Shown: piece by piece, positions 56,961 through 64,000 of the stretch
How positions within the stretch are numbered: position 1 is the stretch's first letter
Layout: every line of letters starts with the position of its first letter
From: VRUE01 sp963697915
Lineage (GTDB): Bacteria; Actinomycetota; Thermoleophilia; Solirubrobacterales; 70-9
Assembly: GCA_963697915.1 (NCBI GenBank)
Contig: OY969103.1
Location: forward strand, 2,356,001-2,420,000
DNA: 64,000 nt
Direction of reading: 5' to 3'
Program-made: the position numbers and the translations under genes
Notes under the pieces: generated by a model
Told to the model about the DNA's origin: nothing
Database searches by the model: none
The model's input: the letters and a program-made list of their open reading frames with translations, nothing else

Positions 56961-57399
56961 GCCAGGCGGCGACTCGCCGGTGCGGCGCCTCGCCTACAGC
57001 GACCTGCCGGCGGTGATCTCGATCGAGCGGCGCTCGTTCCCGTCGCCCTGGTCGCTGGCGATGTTCGTGCTCGAGCTCTCCAAGCCCTCGGGGATCTGCC
57101 TCGCCGCCAGCGAGGACGACGAGCTGCTCGGTTACCTGATCTGCTCCCGCTACGACCGCGTCTGGCACCTGATGAACGTCGCCGTGGCACCGGAGCAGCG
57201 CCGCCGTGGAGTGGCGAGCCGGCTGATCTCGCGGCTGCTCGAGGAGGCCGGCGGCGAGCTGCCCACCACGCTCGAGGTGCGGGTCTCCAACCGCGAGGCG
57301 ATCGCGATGTACGAGCGCCTCGGCTTCCGCCAGGCGGGCGTGCGGCCTCGCTACTACCAGGACAACGGCGAGGACGCTCTGATCATGTGGCTGGACTGA
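56929..57399 (+). CDS. rimI: Ribosomal protein S18-alanine N-acetyltransferase
   Basis: A 156-residue GNAT acetyltransferase. The acetyl-CoA loop is VAPEQRRRGVASRLI (about residues 85-100), with ERRSFPSPWSLAMFVLEL before it and EVRVSNREAIAMYERLGFRQAGVRPRYY after it; all are RimI features. It acetylates the N-terminus of S18 and possibly other proteins. The tsaB-rimI-tsaD order is conserved. GTG 56929 lies within tsaB, and tsaD starts 13 bases before its stop. Confidence 0.92.
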   Translation: MSETLSRKRAEPGGDSPVRRLAYSDLPAVISIERRSFPSPWSLAMFVLELSKPSGICLAASEDDELLGYLICSRYDRVWHLMNVAVAPEQRRRGVASRLISRLLEEAGGELPTTLEVRVSNREAIAMYERLGFRQAGVRPRYYQDNGEDALIMWLD

Positions 57400-58403
57400 T
57401 CCTCGCGATCGAGACCTCCTGCGACGACACCTGCGCGGCGGTCCTCGACGGGCCCCGCATCCTCGCCAACGTGATCTCCTCCCAGGACAAGGCGCACGCC
57501 GGCTTCGGCGGCGTCGTGCCCGAGATCGCCTCGCGCCACCACCTCGACCTGGCGGTGCCGGTCCTCGCCACCGCGCTGGCCGACGCCGGCGCCACGCTCG
57601 ACGACGTCGGGGCGGTCGCGGTGACCGCCGGGCCCGGCCTGATCGGGGCGCTCCTGGTCGGGCTCAGCACCGCCAAGGCGATCGCCGCGCCGCGCCGCCT
57701 GCCGCTGATCCCGGTCGACCACCTGCAGGGCCACGTCGCCGCCAACTTCCTCGAGCCCGAGCCGCTCGAGCCGCCCTTCCTCTGCCTCCTCGCCAGCGGC
57801 GGCCACACGCTGCTCGCGGGGGTGCGCGAGACGGACGGCTACGAGCTGCTCGGCCAGACCCTCGACGACGCCGCCGGCGAGGCCTTCGACAAGGTCGCGC
57901 GCCTGCTCGGCCTGGGCTACCCGGGTGGGCCGGCGCTGCAGCGGCTGGCCGAGGAGGGCGACCCCGAGGCCTTCGAGCTGCCGGTCGCGATGGCGCGCGA
58001 CCCCGGCCTCGACTTCAGCTTCAGCGGCCTCAAGACCGCACTCGTCTACCTCTGCCGCGACCTCGGACCGGAGCAGGTCGAGCAGCGCCGCGCCGACCTC
58101 GCGGCGAGCTTCCAGGCCGCCGCGGTCGGGCAGTTGACGGCGAAACTGAAGCGGGCGCTGGATCGCGGCGCCTGGGAGGCGGTTGCGCTCGGCGGCGGGG
58201 TCGCCGCCAACGGGCCGCTGCGCGAGGCGGTCGCGGCGCTCTGCGAGGAACGCGGCCTGCGCCTGAAGCTGGTCCCGCTGCGCCTCTGCACCGACAACGC
58301 GGCGATGATCGGCTCGGCGGCGCGCTTCGCGCCGCGCCTGCCTTACCCCGAGTACCTCTCCTACGACGCCTTTCCCAGCAGCCGCCCGCCGGTTTCCGTT
58401 TGA
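57387..58403 (+). CDS. tsaD: tRNA N6-adenosine threonylcarbamoyltransferase
   Basis: A 338-residue metalloprotein of the ASKHA superfamily, the catalytic subunit for t6A. It has ILAIETSCDDTCAAVLDG, the metal ligands in PEIASRHHLD, GPGLIGALLVGLSTAK, LASGGHTLL, TLDDAAGEAFDKVARLLGLGYPGG and LGGGVAANGPLRE. GTG start inside rimI. Its TGA overlaps the ATG of the glutaredoxin-like gene. Confidence 0.96.
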   Translation: MAGLILAIETSCDDTCAAVLDGPRILANVISSQDKAHAGFGGVVPEIASRHHLDLAVPVLATALADAGATLDDVGAVAVTAGPGLIGALLVGLSTAKAIAAPRRLPLIPVDHLQGHVAANFLEPEPLEPPFLCLLASGGHTLLAGVRETDGYELLGQTLDDAAGEAFDKVARLLGLGYPGGPALQRLAEEGDPEAFELPVAMARDPGLDFSFSGLKTALVYLCRDLGPEQVEQRRADLAASFQAAAVGQLTAKLKRALDRGAWEAVALGGGVAANGPLREAVAALCEERGLRLKLVPLRLCTDNAAMIGSAARFAPRLPYPEYLSYDAFPSSRPPVSV

Positions 58404-58663
58404 TGAGCGCCCAGCTGGTCCTCTACTCGCGCCCCGACTGCCACCTCTGCGAGGAAGCGGTCGGGAAGCTCGCCGCCCTGCACCGCGAGGGCTACCGCTT
58501 CGAGCTGCACGAGGTCGACATCGAGAGCGACGACGGCCTCTTCAAGGCGATGCTGGAGCGCATCCCGGTGCTCGAGCTGAACGGCAGGGTGGTCTCCGAG
58601 CTGGTCCTCGACAGTGCCGCAGTACGGGCGTGTCTCGATACTGTGGTCCGCGATGATCGATGA
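58403..58663 (+). CDS. Glutaredoxin-like protein (DUF836 type)
   Basis: An 86-residue thioredoxin-fold protein with the redox motif DCHLCEEA near the N-terminus (CxxC), EVDIESDDGLFKAMLERIPVLELNGRV with a cis-Pro in IPVL, and a short C-terminal helix. Such small proteins are often next to rex or redox genes. TGATG overlap with tsaD; its stop lies just after the rex start region (rex starts 11 bases upstream of this stop). Confidence 0.85.
   Translation: MSAQLVLYSRPDCHLCEEAVGKLAALHREGYRFELHEVDIESDDGLFKAMLERIPVLELNGRVVSELVLDSAAVRACLDTVVRDDR
58639..58644 (+). promoter_or_regulatory. -10 box for rex, leaderless arrangement
   Basis: TACTGT ends 8 bases before ATG 58653, inside the glutaredoxin-like gene. 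Confidence 0.45.
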
Positions 58664-59324
58664 GGCAGTCGATGAGTTGGGCATGCCTGCCGCCGGTTTG
58701 GTCGACGGTGAGCGCCTCTCGCTGGGCGTCGCCGCGCGCCTCTCGCGCTACCTGCAGGTGCTGACGCAGGCGCGCAAGATGGGCCGCGAGACGATCTCCT
58801 CGCAGGAACTCTCCGACTACACCCACATCAACCCGACCCAGATCCGCCGCGACCTCTCCGGCTTCGGCAAGTTCGGCAAGCGCGGCGTCGGCTACAACGT
58901 CGACTCGCTGGTCTCCGAGATCCGCAAGATCCTGCGCACCTCGGGCCAGCACAACATCGCCCTCTTCGGCGCCGGCAACCTCGGCCAGGCGATCGCCAGC
59001 TCCGACATCTTCGCCGACCACGGCTTCGAGGTCGTCGCCATGTTCGACATCGATCCGGAGGTGGTCGGCACACAGGTCGGCAGCCTGCAGGTGCGTGACT
59101 TCGGTGAGCTCGAGGCAGTCGTCGCCGAGCAGGAGATCGTCGTCGGCGTGCTCGCCGTGCCCGCCGCGGCCGCCCAGGCTGTCGCCGACCGCCTGGTCGA
59201 GGCCGGGGTGAGGATCATCTTCAACTACTCCGAGCAGCTGCTGCGCGTGCCGCCGGAGGTCACCGTGCACACCTCGAGCCCCGCCGTCGACCTGCTCTAC
59301 GCGCTCTACTTCTACCTGACCTAA
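58653..59324 (+). CDS. rex: Redox-sensing transcriptional repressor Rex
   Basis: A 223-residue repressor that senses the NADH/NAD+ ratio. The N-terminal winged helix shows LSRYLQVLTQARKMGRETISS and THINPTQIRRDLSGFGKFGKRGVGY; the Rossmann domain shows NIALFGAGNLGQAIASS and FDIDPEVVGT, with a C-terminal swapped helix (SPAVDLLYALYFYL). It usually controls respiratory and fermentation genes. ATG 58653 is favoured by the -10 box at 58639; an earlier in-frame ATG would lie inside the preceding gene. Confidence 0.95.
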   Translation: MIDEAVDELGMPAAGLVDGERLSLGVAARLSRYLQVLTQARKMGRETISSQELSDYTHINPTQIRRDLSGFGKFGKRGVGYNVDSLVSEIRKILRTSGQHNIALFGAGNLGQAIASSDIFADHGFEVVAMFDIDPEVVGTQVGSLQVRDFGELEAVVAEQEIVVGVLAVPAAAAQAVADRLVEAGVRIIFNYSEQLLRVPPEVTVHTSSPAVDLLYALYFYLT

Positions 59325-59335
59325 GGGGAGTGGAC

Positions 59336-60493
59336 TTGTCCCTGGACCTCGACCTGGCTCGGGATAGATTCGAGTCCTCGACCGACTTCACGATCGGGCT
59401 GGAGGAGGAGTTCGCGATCGTCGACCCGGCGACGCTGGAGCTGGCGCACCGCTTCGAGGACGTCTACGCGGCCTGCGAGAAGGACGAGGTGCTGGCCGAG
59501 TCGGCGGCGGGAGAGCTGATCGCCTCGGAGATCGAGATCCGCTCCGGGCGCGCCGAGAGCTTCGCCGAGGCGCTTGTCGCTCAGCGCGAGCGGCGCGAGC
59601 GCCTCTTCGCCCTGGTCGACGAGATGGGCCTGGCGCTGGGCGCGATGGGCACGCACCCCTGGGCGGACTACCTCGACCAGCGGATCATCGACACGCCCCA
59701 CTACAACCGCCTGCGGGAGGAACTCGGCTGGGTCGCGCAGCGCAACAACACCTGGAGCCTGCACGTGCACATGGGCGTGCGCGGCGCCGACCGGGCGATC
59801 GCCGTCTGCGACTGGCTGCGGGAGCTGCTGCCGGTACTGCTCGCCACCTCGGCCAACTCGCCCTTCCTCGACCGTCGCGACAGCGGCCTGCACACGGTGC
59901 GGACCGAGATCTTCACCCGGACCTTCCCACGCTGCGGCGTGCCCAGTTCCTTCCGCGACTGGGCGACATACGCCGAGTTCGTCGGCATGCTGCAGCGGAC
60001 GAACACCGTGGTCGAGTCGACCCAGCTCTGGTGGAGCGTGCGGCCGCACCACCAGTTCGGCACGGTCGAGGTGCGGATCTGCGACGCGCAGACTCGCGGC
60101 GACGAGTCCTTCGCTACGGCCGGGCTGATCGCCGCCTGCATCGCCCAGACTGCAATGGAGTACGACGAGCACGGCTACGACGGGGCCGGGGCGCCGCTGG
60201 CCGACCGTGAGATCGAGGAGAACCTCTGGCGGGCGATCCGCCACGGGATGGACGGCAAGCTGATCGACTTCCGCCGCGGTGCCGAGGTCGAGGCGAGAGC
60301 GGTGATCGAGGAGCTGCTCACCTGGACCGAGCCGGCCCGGACGCAGCTCGGGATCGAGGTTGCCCTGCCGGAGCGCAACGGTGCCCAGCGAGCCCGCGAG
60401 GCTTTGTCGGCAGGCGCCACGATCGAGGAGATCTACCGCGAGGCGGTGGGCGAGACCAGGCGCACCTACACCGCCGCCAGACAGGCCGCTTAG
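59336..60493 (+). CDS. YbdK-type carboxylate-amine ligase (GCS2 family)
   Basis: A 385-residue protein of the glutamate-cysteine ligase 2 fold. It has FTIGLEEEFAIVDPATLEL with the metal-binding acidic residues, EIEIRSGRAESFAEAL, GTHPWADYLDQRI, WSLHVHMGVRGADRAI, and VEVRICDAQT. YbdK-like enzymes have weak gamma-glutamylcysteine activity; related ligases act in mycothiol or F420 pathways, so the substrate is open. TTG 59336 lies 5 bases after an AAGGGGAG ribosome-binding site; GTG 59330 overlaps that site and is less likely. Confidence 0.85.
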   Translation: MSLDLDLARDRFESSTDFTIGLEEEFAIVDPATLELAHRFEDVYAACEKDEVLAESAAGELIASEIEIRSGRAESFAEALVAQRERRERLFALVDEMGLALGAMGTHPWADYLDQRIIDTPHYNRLREELGWVAQRNNTWSLHVHMGVRGADRAIAVCDWLRELLPVLLATSANSPFLDRRDSGLHTVRTEIFTRTFPRCGVPSSFRDWATYAEFVGMLQRTNTVVESTQLWWSVRPHHQFGTVEVRICDAQTRGDESFATAGLIAACIAQTAMEYDEHGYDGAGAPLADREIEENLWRAIRHGMDGKLIDFRRGAEVEARAVIEELLTWTEPARTQLGIEVALPERNGAQRAREALSAGATIEEIYREAVGETRRTYTAARQAA

Positions 60494-60524
60494 GGCCTCA
60501 GAACGCGGTATCCGCGCCCCCTTA

Positions 60525-60530
60525 TAGACT
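60525..60530 (+). promoter_or_regulatory. -10 box for the H+-pyrophosphatase gene
   Basis: TAGACT at 60525-60530, within TTATAGACT, would start transcription near 60537 and leave a leader of about 28 bases carrying a GGAGG site at 60551-60555. This is a conventional, not leaderless, arrangement. Confidence 0.45.
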
Positions 60531-60564
60531 CCCGCGCCGCCAAACCCAGCCGGAGGAACCGAAC

Positions 60565-62652
60565 TTGACCAGCTTCTTGACCGATTACGGAGTCGTCGTT
60601 GCGCTTGCTTGCGCCGGCGCCGCAGTTCTATACGGAATCATCATCACCCAGCGCCTGCTCGCCAAGCCCGCGGGCAACGACCGCATGGTGGAGATCTCGC
60701 ATGCCGTCCAGGAAGGCGCCACCGCCTACCTCAACCGCCAATACGTGATCATCACCGCGGTCGCGGTTCCGATCGCGGTCGTGCTCCTGCTGCTGCAGAA
60801 CTGGGAGACCGCGCTCGGCTTCGTGATCGGTGGTGTCCTCTCCGGCGCGGCCGGCTTCATCGGCATGAACCTCTCGGTGCGCGCCAACTCGCGCGTCGCC
60901 GAGGCGGCCCGCGGCGGCGTTCCGCCGGCGCTCGACGTCGCCTTCAAGGGTGGCTCGGTCACCGGCATGCTCGTCGTCGGCCTGGCGCTGCTCGGCGTCG
61001 CCGGCTACTACGGCATCCTCGTCGCCACCGGCAGCACCGACGAGCACGCGGTTGACGCTCTTGTCGGGCTCGGCTTCGGCGGCTCGCTGATCTCGGTCTT
61101 CGCCCGGCTTGGCGGCGGCATCTTCACCAAGGCCGCCGACGTCGGCGCCGACCTGGTCGGCAAGGTCGAGGCGGGCATCCCCGAGGATGACCCGCGCAAC
61201 CCGGCCGTGATCGCCGACAACGTCGGCGACAACGTCGGCGATTGCGCCGGCATGGCCGCCGACCTCTTCGAGACCTACGCGGTCACCTCGGTCGCCGTGA
61301 TGCTGCTCGGCGTCCTCACCTTCACCGGTGCCGGCGGCGACTACCTGCGCGAGGTTGCGATCTACCCGCTGGTCCTCGGCGGTGTCGCGATTCTCGCCTC
61401 GATCGTCGGGGCGCTCTCGGTGCGGACCAAAACGGACCGGGTCGAGGGGGCGCTGTACCAGGGCCTGATCATCTCGGGGGTCCTCTCGATCGCGGCCTTC
61501 TACCCGATCACCGAGTGGCTGATGAGCGACGCGGTGAACTTCGGCCTCAACACCGCCGCCGACGCGGTCACCACCACCGACCTCTGGCTCTGCGCCGTGA
61601 TCGGGGTCGCCGTGACCGCGCTGCTCTTCGTGATCACCGATTACTACACCTCGACCCGCTTCCGGCCGGTGCGGACCACCGCCGAAGCCTCACAGACGGG
61701 TCACGCGACGAACATCATCCAGGGCCTCGCCCAGGGCTTCCAGTCGACCGCCGCACCGGCGATCGTGCTGGCCCTGGCGATCCTCGCCGCCAACGAGCTC
61801 GCCGGGGTCTACGGCATCGGCGTCGCCGTGATGGCGCAGCTCTCGCTCTGCGGGCTGATCGTCGCCCTCGATGCCTTCGGGCCGATCACCGACAACGCCG
61901 GCGGCATCGCCGAGATGGCCGAGCTGCCCGAGGACGTCCGCAACGTGACCGATCCGCTCGACGCGGTCGGCAACACGACCAAGGCCGTGACCAAGGGTTA
62001 CGCGATCGGCTCCGCCGCGCTCGCCGCACTGGTGCTGTTCGCCGCTTTCAAGTACGAGCTTGCGGCCGAGGCCCCAGCCGGCTTCGACCTCGACAGCCTC
62101 TTCAACCTCACCAGCCCCGACGTGCTGATCGGGCTGATCATCGGCGGCATGATGGTCTACCTGTTCTCGGCCTTCGCGATCGAGTCGGTCGGGCGCGCCG
62201 GCGGTCAGGTGGTCGAGGAGGTCCGCAAACAGTTCCGCGAGCACCCGGGGATCATGGAGGGCACCGAAAAACCCGAGTACGGCAAGACGGTCGCGATCGT
62301 CACCGCCGCGGCGCAGAAAGAGATGATCCTGCCCTCGCTGATCCCGATCCTGATCCCCGTCGTCGTCGGCCTGCTCAGCGTCAACGCGCTTGGCGGCCTG
62401 CTGATCGGCGTCATCGTCGTCGGCCTCTTCGCCGCGCTCTCGATGACCGCCGGCGGCGGCGCCTGGGACAACGCGAAGAAGCTGATCGAGGACGGCGAGT
62501 TCGGCGGCAAGGGCTCGCTGGCACACGAAGCCTCGATCACCGGTGACACCGTCGGCGATCCCTACAAGGACACGGCCGGCCCGGCGATCAACCCGATGAT
62601 CAAGGTGGCCAACATCGTCGCCATCCTGATCATCCCGATCGTCCACTTCTAG
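60565..62652 (+). CDS. hppA: K+-independent membrane-bound proton-translocating pyrophosphatase
   Basis: A 695-residue pump with about 16 membrane helices that couples PPi hydrolysis to proton transport. The catalytic acidic motif is EDDPRNPAVIADNVGDNVGD (about residues 208-227), with ADLVGKVEAGIPEDD before it. The K+ determinant reads GNTTKA with Lys at about residue 473; K+-dependent enzymes have Ala there, so this is the K+-independent type. The C-terminus has SITGDTVGDPYKDTAGPAINPMIK. TTG start with a GGAGG site. Together with the PPi-type phosphofructokinase it suggests a PPi-conserving metabolism. Confidence 0.95.
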   Translation: MTSFLTDYGVVVALACAGAAVLYGIIITQRLLAKPAGNDRMVEISHAVQEGATAYLNRQYVIITAVAVPIAVVLLLLQNWETALGFVIGGVLSGAAGFIGMNLSVRANSRVAEAARGGVPPALDVAFKGGSVTGMLVVGLALLGVAGYYGILVATGSTDEHAVDALVGLGFGGSLISVFARLGGGIFTKAADVGADLVGKVEAGIPEDDPRNPAVIADNVGDNVGDCAGMAADLFETYAVTSVAVMLLGVLTFTGAGGDYLREVAIYPLVLGGVAILASIVGALSVRTKTDRVEGALYQGLIISGVLSIAAFYPITEWLMSDAVNFGLNTAADAVTTTDLWLCAVIGVAVTALLFVITDYYTSTRFRPVRTTAEASQTGHATNIIQGLAQGFQSTAAPAIVLALAILAANELAGVYGIGVAVMAQLSLCGLIVALDAFGPITDNAGGIAEMAELPEDVRNVTDPLDAVGNTTKAVTKGYAIGSAALAALVLFAAFKYELAAEAPAGFDLDSLFNLTSPDVLIGLIIGGMMVYLFSAFAIESVGRAGGQVVEEVRKQFREHPGIMEGTEKPEYGKTVAIVTAAAQKEMILPSLIPILIPVVVGLLSVNALGGLLIGVIVVGLFAALSMTAGGGAWDNAKKLIEDGEFGGKGSLAHEASITGDTVGDPYKDTAGPAINPMIKVANIVAILIIPIVHF

Positions 62653-62676
62653 GAGTAGAAACCTAGGAGTAGAAAC
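62649..62676. repeat. 14-base tandem duplication after hppA
   Basis: CTAGGAGTAGAAAC occurs twice head to tail at 62649-62662 and 62663-62676, perfectly. The first copy includes the hppA stop codon. It is an unusually AT-rich block for this window and looks like a recent slippage duplication. Confidence 0.8.
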
Positions 62677-62687
62677 ACCTTGAGGGG

Positions 62688-62790
62688 GAGGGGCCGGTGC
62701 CCCTCCCCTGAAGGCCGTCGCGCAGCTGAGCGTCCCTGGGGGTGCGCTGCGTGGTCCCTTGAGCCTTCCGGGGAGGGGCACCGGCCCCTC
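62688..62790. repeat. Palindromic element E (hppA / secreted protein gap)
   Basis: Arms of 28 bases at 62688-62715 and 62763-62790 pair 27 of 28. The 47-base core holds a smaller CGCAGC/GCTGCG stem. The arm word GGTGCCCCTC recurs at 5774-5890. It fills most of the 169-base gap between hppA and the next gene, which is the longest stretch without a gene in the window. No T-run follows. Confidence 0.8.
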
Positions 62791-62809
62791 CACGACGGTT
62801 TCTGCTTAG

Positions 62810-62815
62810 TAATCT
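62810..62815 (+). promoter_or_regulatory. -10 box for the secreted protein gene, leaderless arrangement
   Basis: TAATCT ends exactly 6 bases before GTG 62822. Confidence 0.6.
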
Positions 62816-62821
62816 TTCGGC

Positions 62822-64000
62822 GTGGCAGGGGTTCTAAAGGGGTTGGCGAGTGTGCTGGCGCTTGCCTTCGCGTTGCTGTGGCTGGCGCCTGCGACGCATG
62901 CGATGCCGCCGGGGAATGACAACTTCGCGAATGCCGAGTCGCTTGGCATCGGCTTGCCGGTGGACATCACCCGCAGCAACGTCGAGGCGACGAGAGAGTC
63001 GGAGGAGCCATGGCACGGCAACTTCGGGTCACCGGAGACGGTCTGGTTCGCGTGGGAGGCTGAGAGCACGGGGTTCGTCACTGTCAGCGCTTGCGACAGC
63101 GAGGGCTTCACGACGGTTCTCGCGGTCTACACCGGGACCTCCCTCAGCTCACTGGTCAAGACGGTCGACGGCAACTCCGATGAAGGCCCGGATTGCATGT
63201 TCTCCCAGCGCGAGTTCTCCTTCGAAGCAGTTGACGGCAACAGCTACAAAATCGCGGTGGCGGGCAACGGGTACTACTTTCCGCCTGGACCGCAACCGGT
63301 CACCAGCGGGGAGTTCGACCTTCGGATCGAGGCGACGCCGCCACCCGCCAACGACGATTTCCAAGACGCGGCGACGCTGGAAGGGAAGATCGGCGAAGAA
63401 CCGGGAGGCGATCGCTTCTACCTTGCGTCGAGGCTTGGCTACAACTGGCTGGCGACCAAGGAGACGGGGGAGCCAGATCATGGCTCGGATCCGGGTGGGG
63501 CCTCGGTCTGGTACTCGTGGACGCCGCCTGAGTCGGGGCTCGCTCGCGTAACGGCGGACTGCTGCTGGCCGCCGTTATCGGTGGGGGTCTACGAAGGCAC
63601 CTCGATGGACGGGTTGACGCCGGTCGCGCCGAGCAACGACCCGCTGTTCGGCTCGGTCTTCCCAGTCAACGGCGGCACGACGTACCGCATCGCCATAGAC
63701 GGGCGATTCAACTCGGGGGCCGGCGAGGTCGAGACTGGGAGCTTCAACGTCCGAGTCTTGATGGAGCTGCCTCCCAAGCCGACCGTCGTCATCCCGTTGC
63801 GGCAGGACGCAGGGGTTGCACTCGACTCGGTCCCGCCAAAGACGACGGTCAGGAAGCGCGTGTTGAAGCGAGAGCCGCCGGTCGTGGTCGTCAACTTCGC
63901 GTCGAATGAGCCCGGGTCGACCTTCCGCTGCAAGCTGGACAAACGCCCCTTCGCCGGTTGTCGATCCCCGAAACGACTCGAGAATCTCGCGCTGGGCCGC
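62822..64000 (+). CDS. Secreted multidomain surface protein, cut by the window edge
   Basis: An open frame from GTG 62822 to the end of the window (393 codons, no stop). A signal peptide (residues 1 to about 27, ending APATHA) precedes two repeats of a beta-sandwich domain that begin PPGNDNFANAESLG and PPANDDFQDAATLEG and share VWF.WE/VWYSWTPP. A Pro-rich linker leads into a VVNFASNEPGSTFRCKLDK domain with two Cys (FRCKLD...FAGCRSP), the Ig-like repeat common in actinobacterial surface proteins. I infer a cell-surface or extracellular role; more repeats probably follow. Confidence 0.75.
   Translation, partial: MAGVLKGLASVLALAFALLWLAPATHAMPPGNDNFANAESLGIGLPVDITRSNVEATRESEEPWHGNFGSPETVWFAWEAESTGFVTVSACDSEGFTTVLAVYTGTSLSSLVKTVDGNSDEGPDCMFSQREFSFEAVDGNSYKIAVAGNGYYFPPGPQPVTSGEFDLRIEATPPPANDDFQDAATLEGKIGEEPGGDRFYLASRLGYNWLATKETGEPDHGSDPGGASVWYSWTPPESGLARVTADCCWPPLSVGVYEGTSMDGLTPVAPSNDPLFGSVFPVNGGTTYRIAIDGRFNSGAGEVETGSFNVRVLMELPPKPTVVIPLRQDAGVALDSVPPKTTVRKRVLKREPPVVVVNFASNEPGSTFRCKLDKRPFAGCRSPKRLENLALGR

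Overview
This window is chromosomal DNA from a very GC-rich bacterium, almost certainly an actinomycete-type organism (Actinomycetota). A Thermoleophilia/Solirubrobacterales-like member is my inference, from codon use, gene order and the style of the secreted proteins. It is nearly all coding. It holds about 69 genes, one decayed gene, and no rRNA, tRNA, CRISPR array or transposase that I can see. Genes are tightly packed, often with 4-base stop/start overlaps (GTGA, ATGA, TGATG).

Layout. 0-7.6 kb: comEA-comEC DNA-uptake genes, holA, a divergent rpsT/murJ pair and a large membrane protein. 7.7-16.9 kb: lepA, a hot-dog dehydratase pair, hrcA, a shortened dnaJ, prmA, a small membrane protein, murI, yqeY, phoH, ybeY, era. 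16.9-25.5 kb: hisIE followed by trpE-G-D-C, an HtrA protease, then trpF-B-A. 25.5-34.9 kb: a 49-residue membrane protein, a predicted PPi-type phosphofructokinase, a lipoprotein, an LLM oxidoreductase, an epimerase, malic enzyme, a methyltransferase-like membrane protein, a DUF559 relic, polA and a YdcZ-like membrane protein. 34.9-41.4 kb: an FAD reductase divergent from rpsA, then coaE, a lytic transglycosylase, an MFS exporter, a small XRE regulator and a DoxX protein. 41.4-47.6 kb: uvrB, an NTF2-like protein, a thioredoxin-TPR protein and uvrA. 47.7-52.4 kb: a xylose-type sugar ABC transporter, a ROK kinase and an acetyltransferase. 52.4-58.7 kb: panC-panD-panB, a type-4 uracil-DNA glycosylase, then tsaE, a small secreted protein, tsaB, rimI, tsaD and a glutaredoxin-like protein. 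58.7-64 kb: rex, a YbdK-type ligase, a membrane H+-pyrophosphatase and the start of a secreted protein cut by the window edge.

Two window-wide patterns stand out. First, there is a set of 50-120 bp palindromic elements. Each has long, nearly perfect outer arms that differ from locus to locus, around cores that recur at other loci (three recurring core pairs, plus singletons). Several lie in frame inside genes (comEC, the 5.5-7.6 kb membrane protein, prmA, and the trpB/trpA junction), and the same core is read in different frames or on opposite strands. They are therefore DNA elements, not protein domains. I do not recognise them as a named family. Second, about eighteen genes have a TANNNT -10 box placed 6-8 bases before the start codon, with no room for a Shine-Dalgarno site. 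This points to widespread leaderless mRNA.

Functionally the window is mostly core metabolism and information processing: tryptophan, pantothenate/CoA, t6A tRNA modification, nucleotide excision repair with a LexA-type box at uvrA, and a pyrophosphate-linked energy theme (PPi-type PfkA plus a K+-independent H+-PPase).
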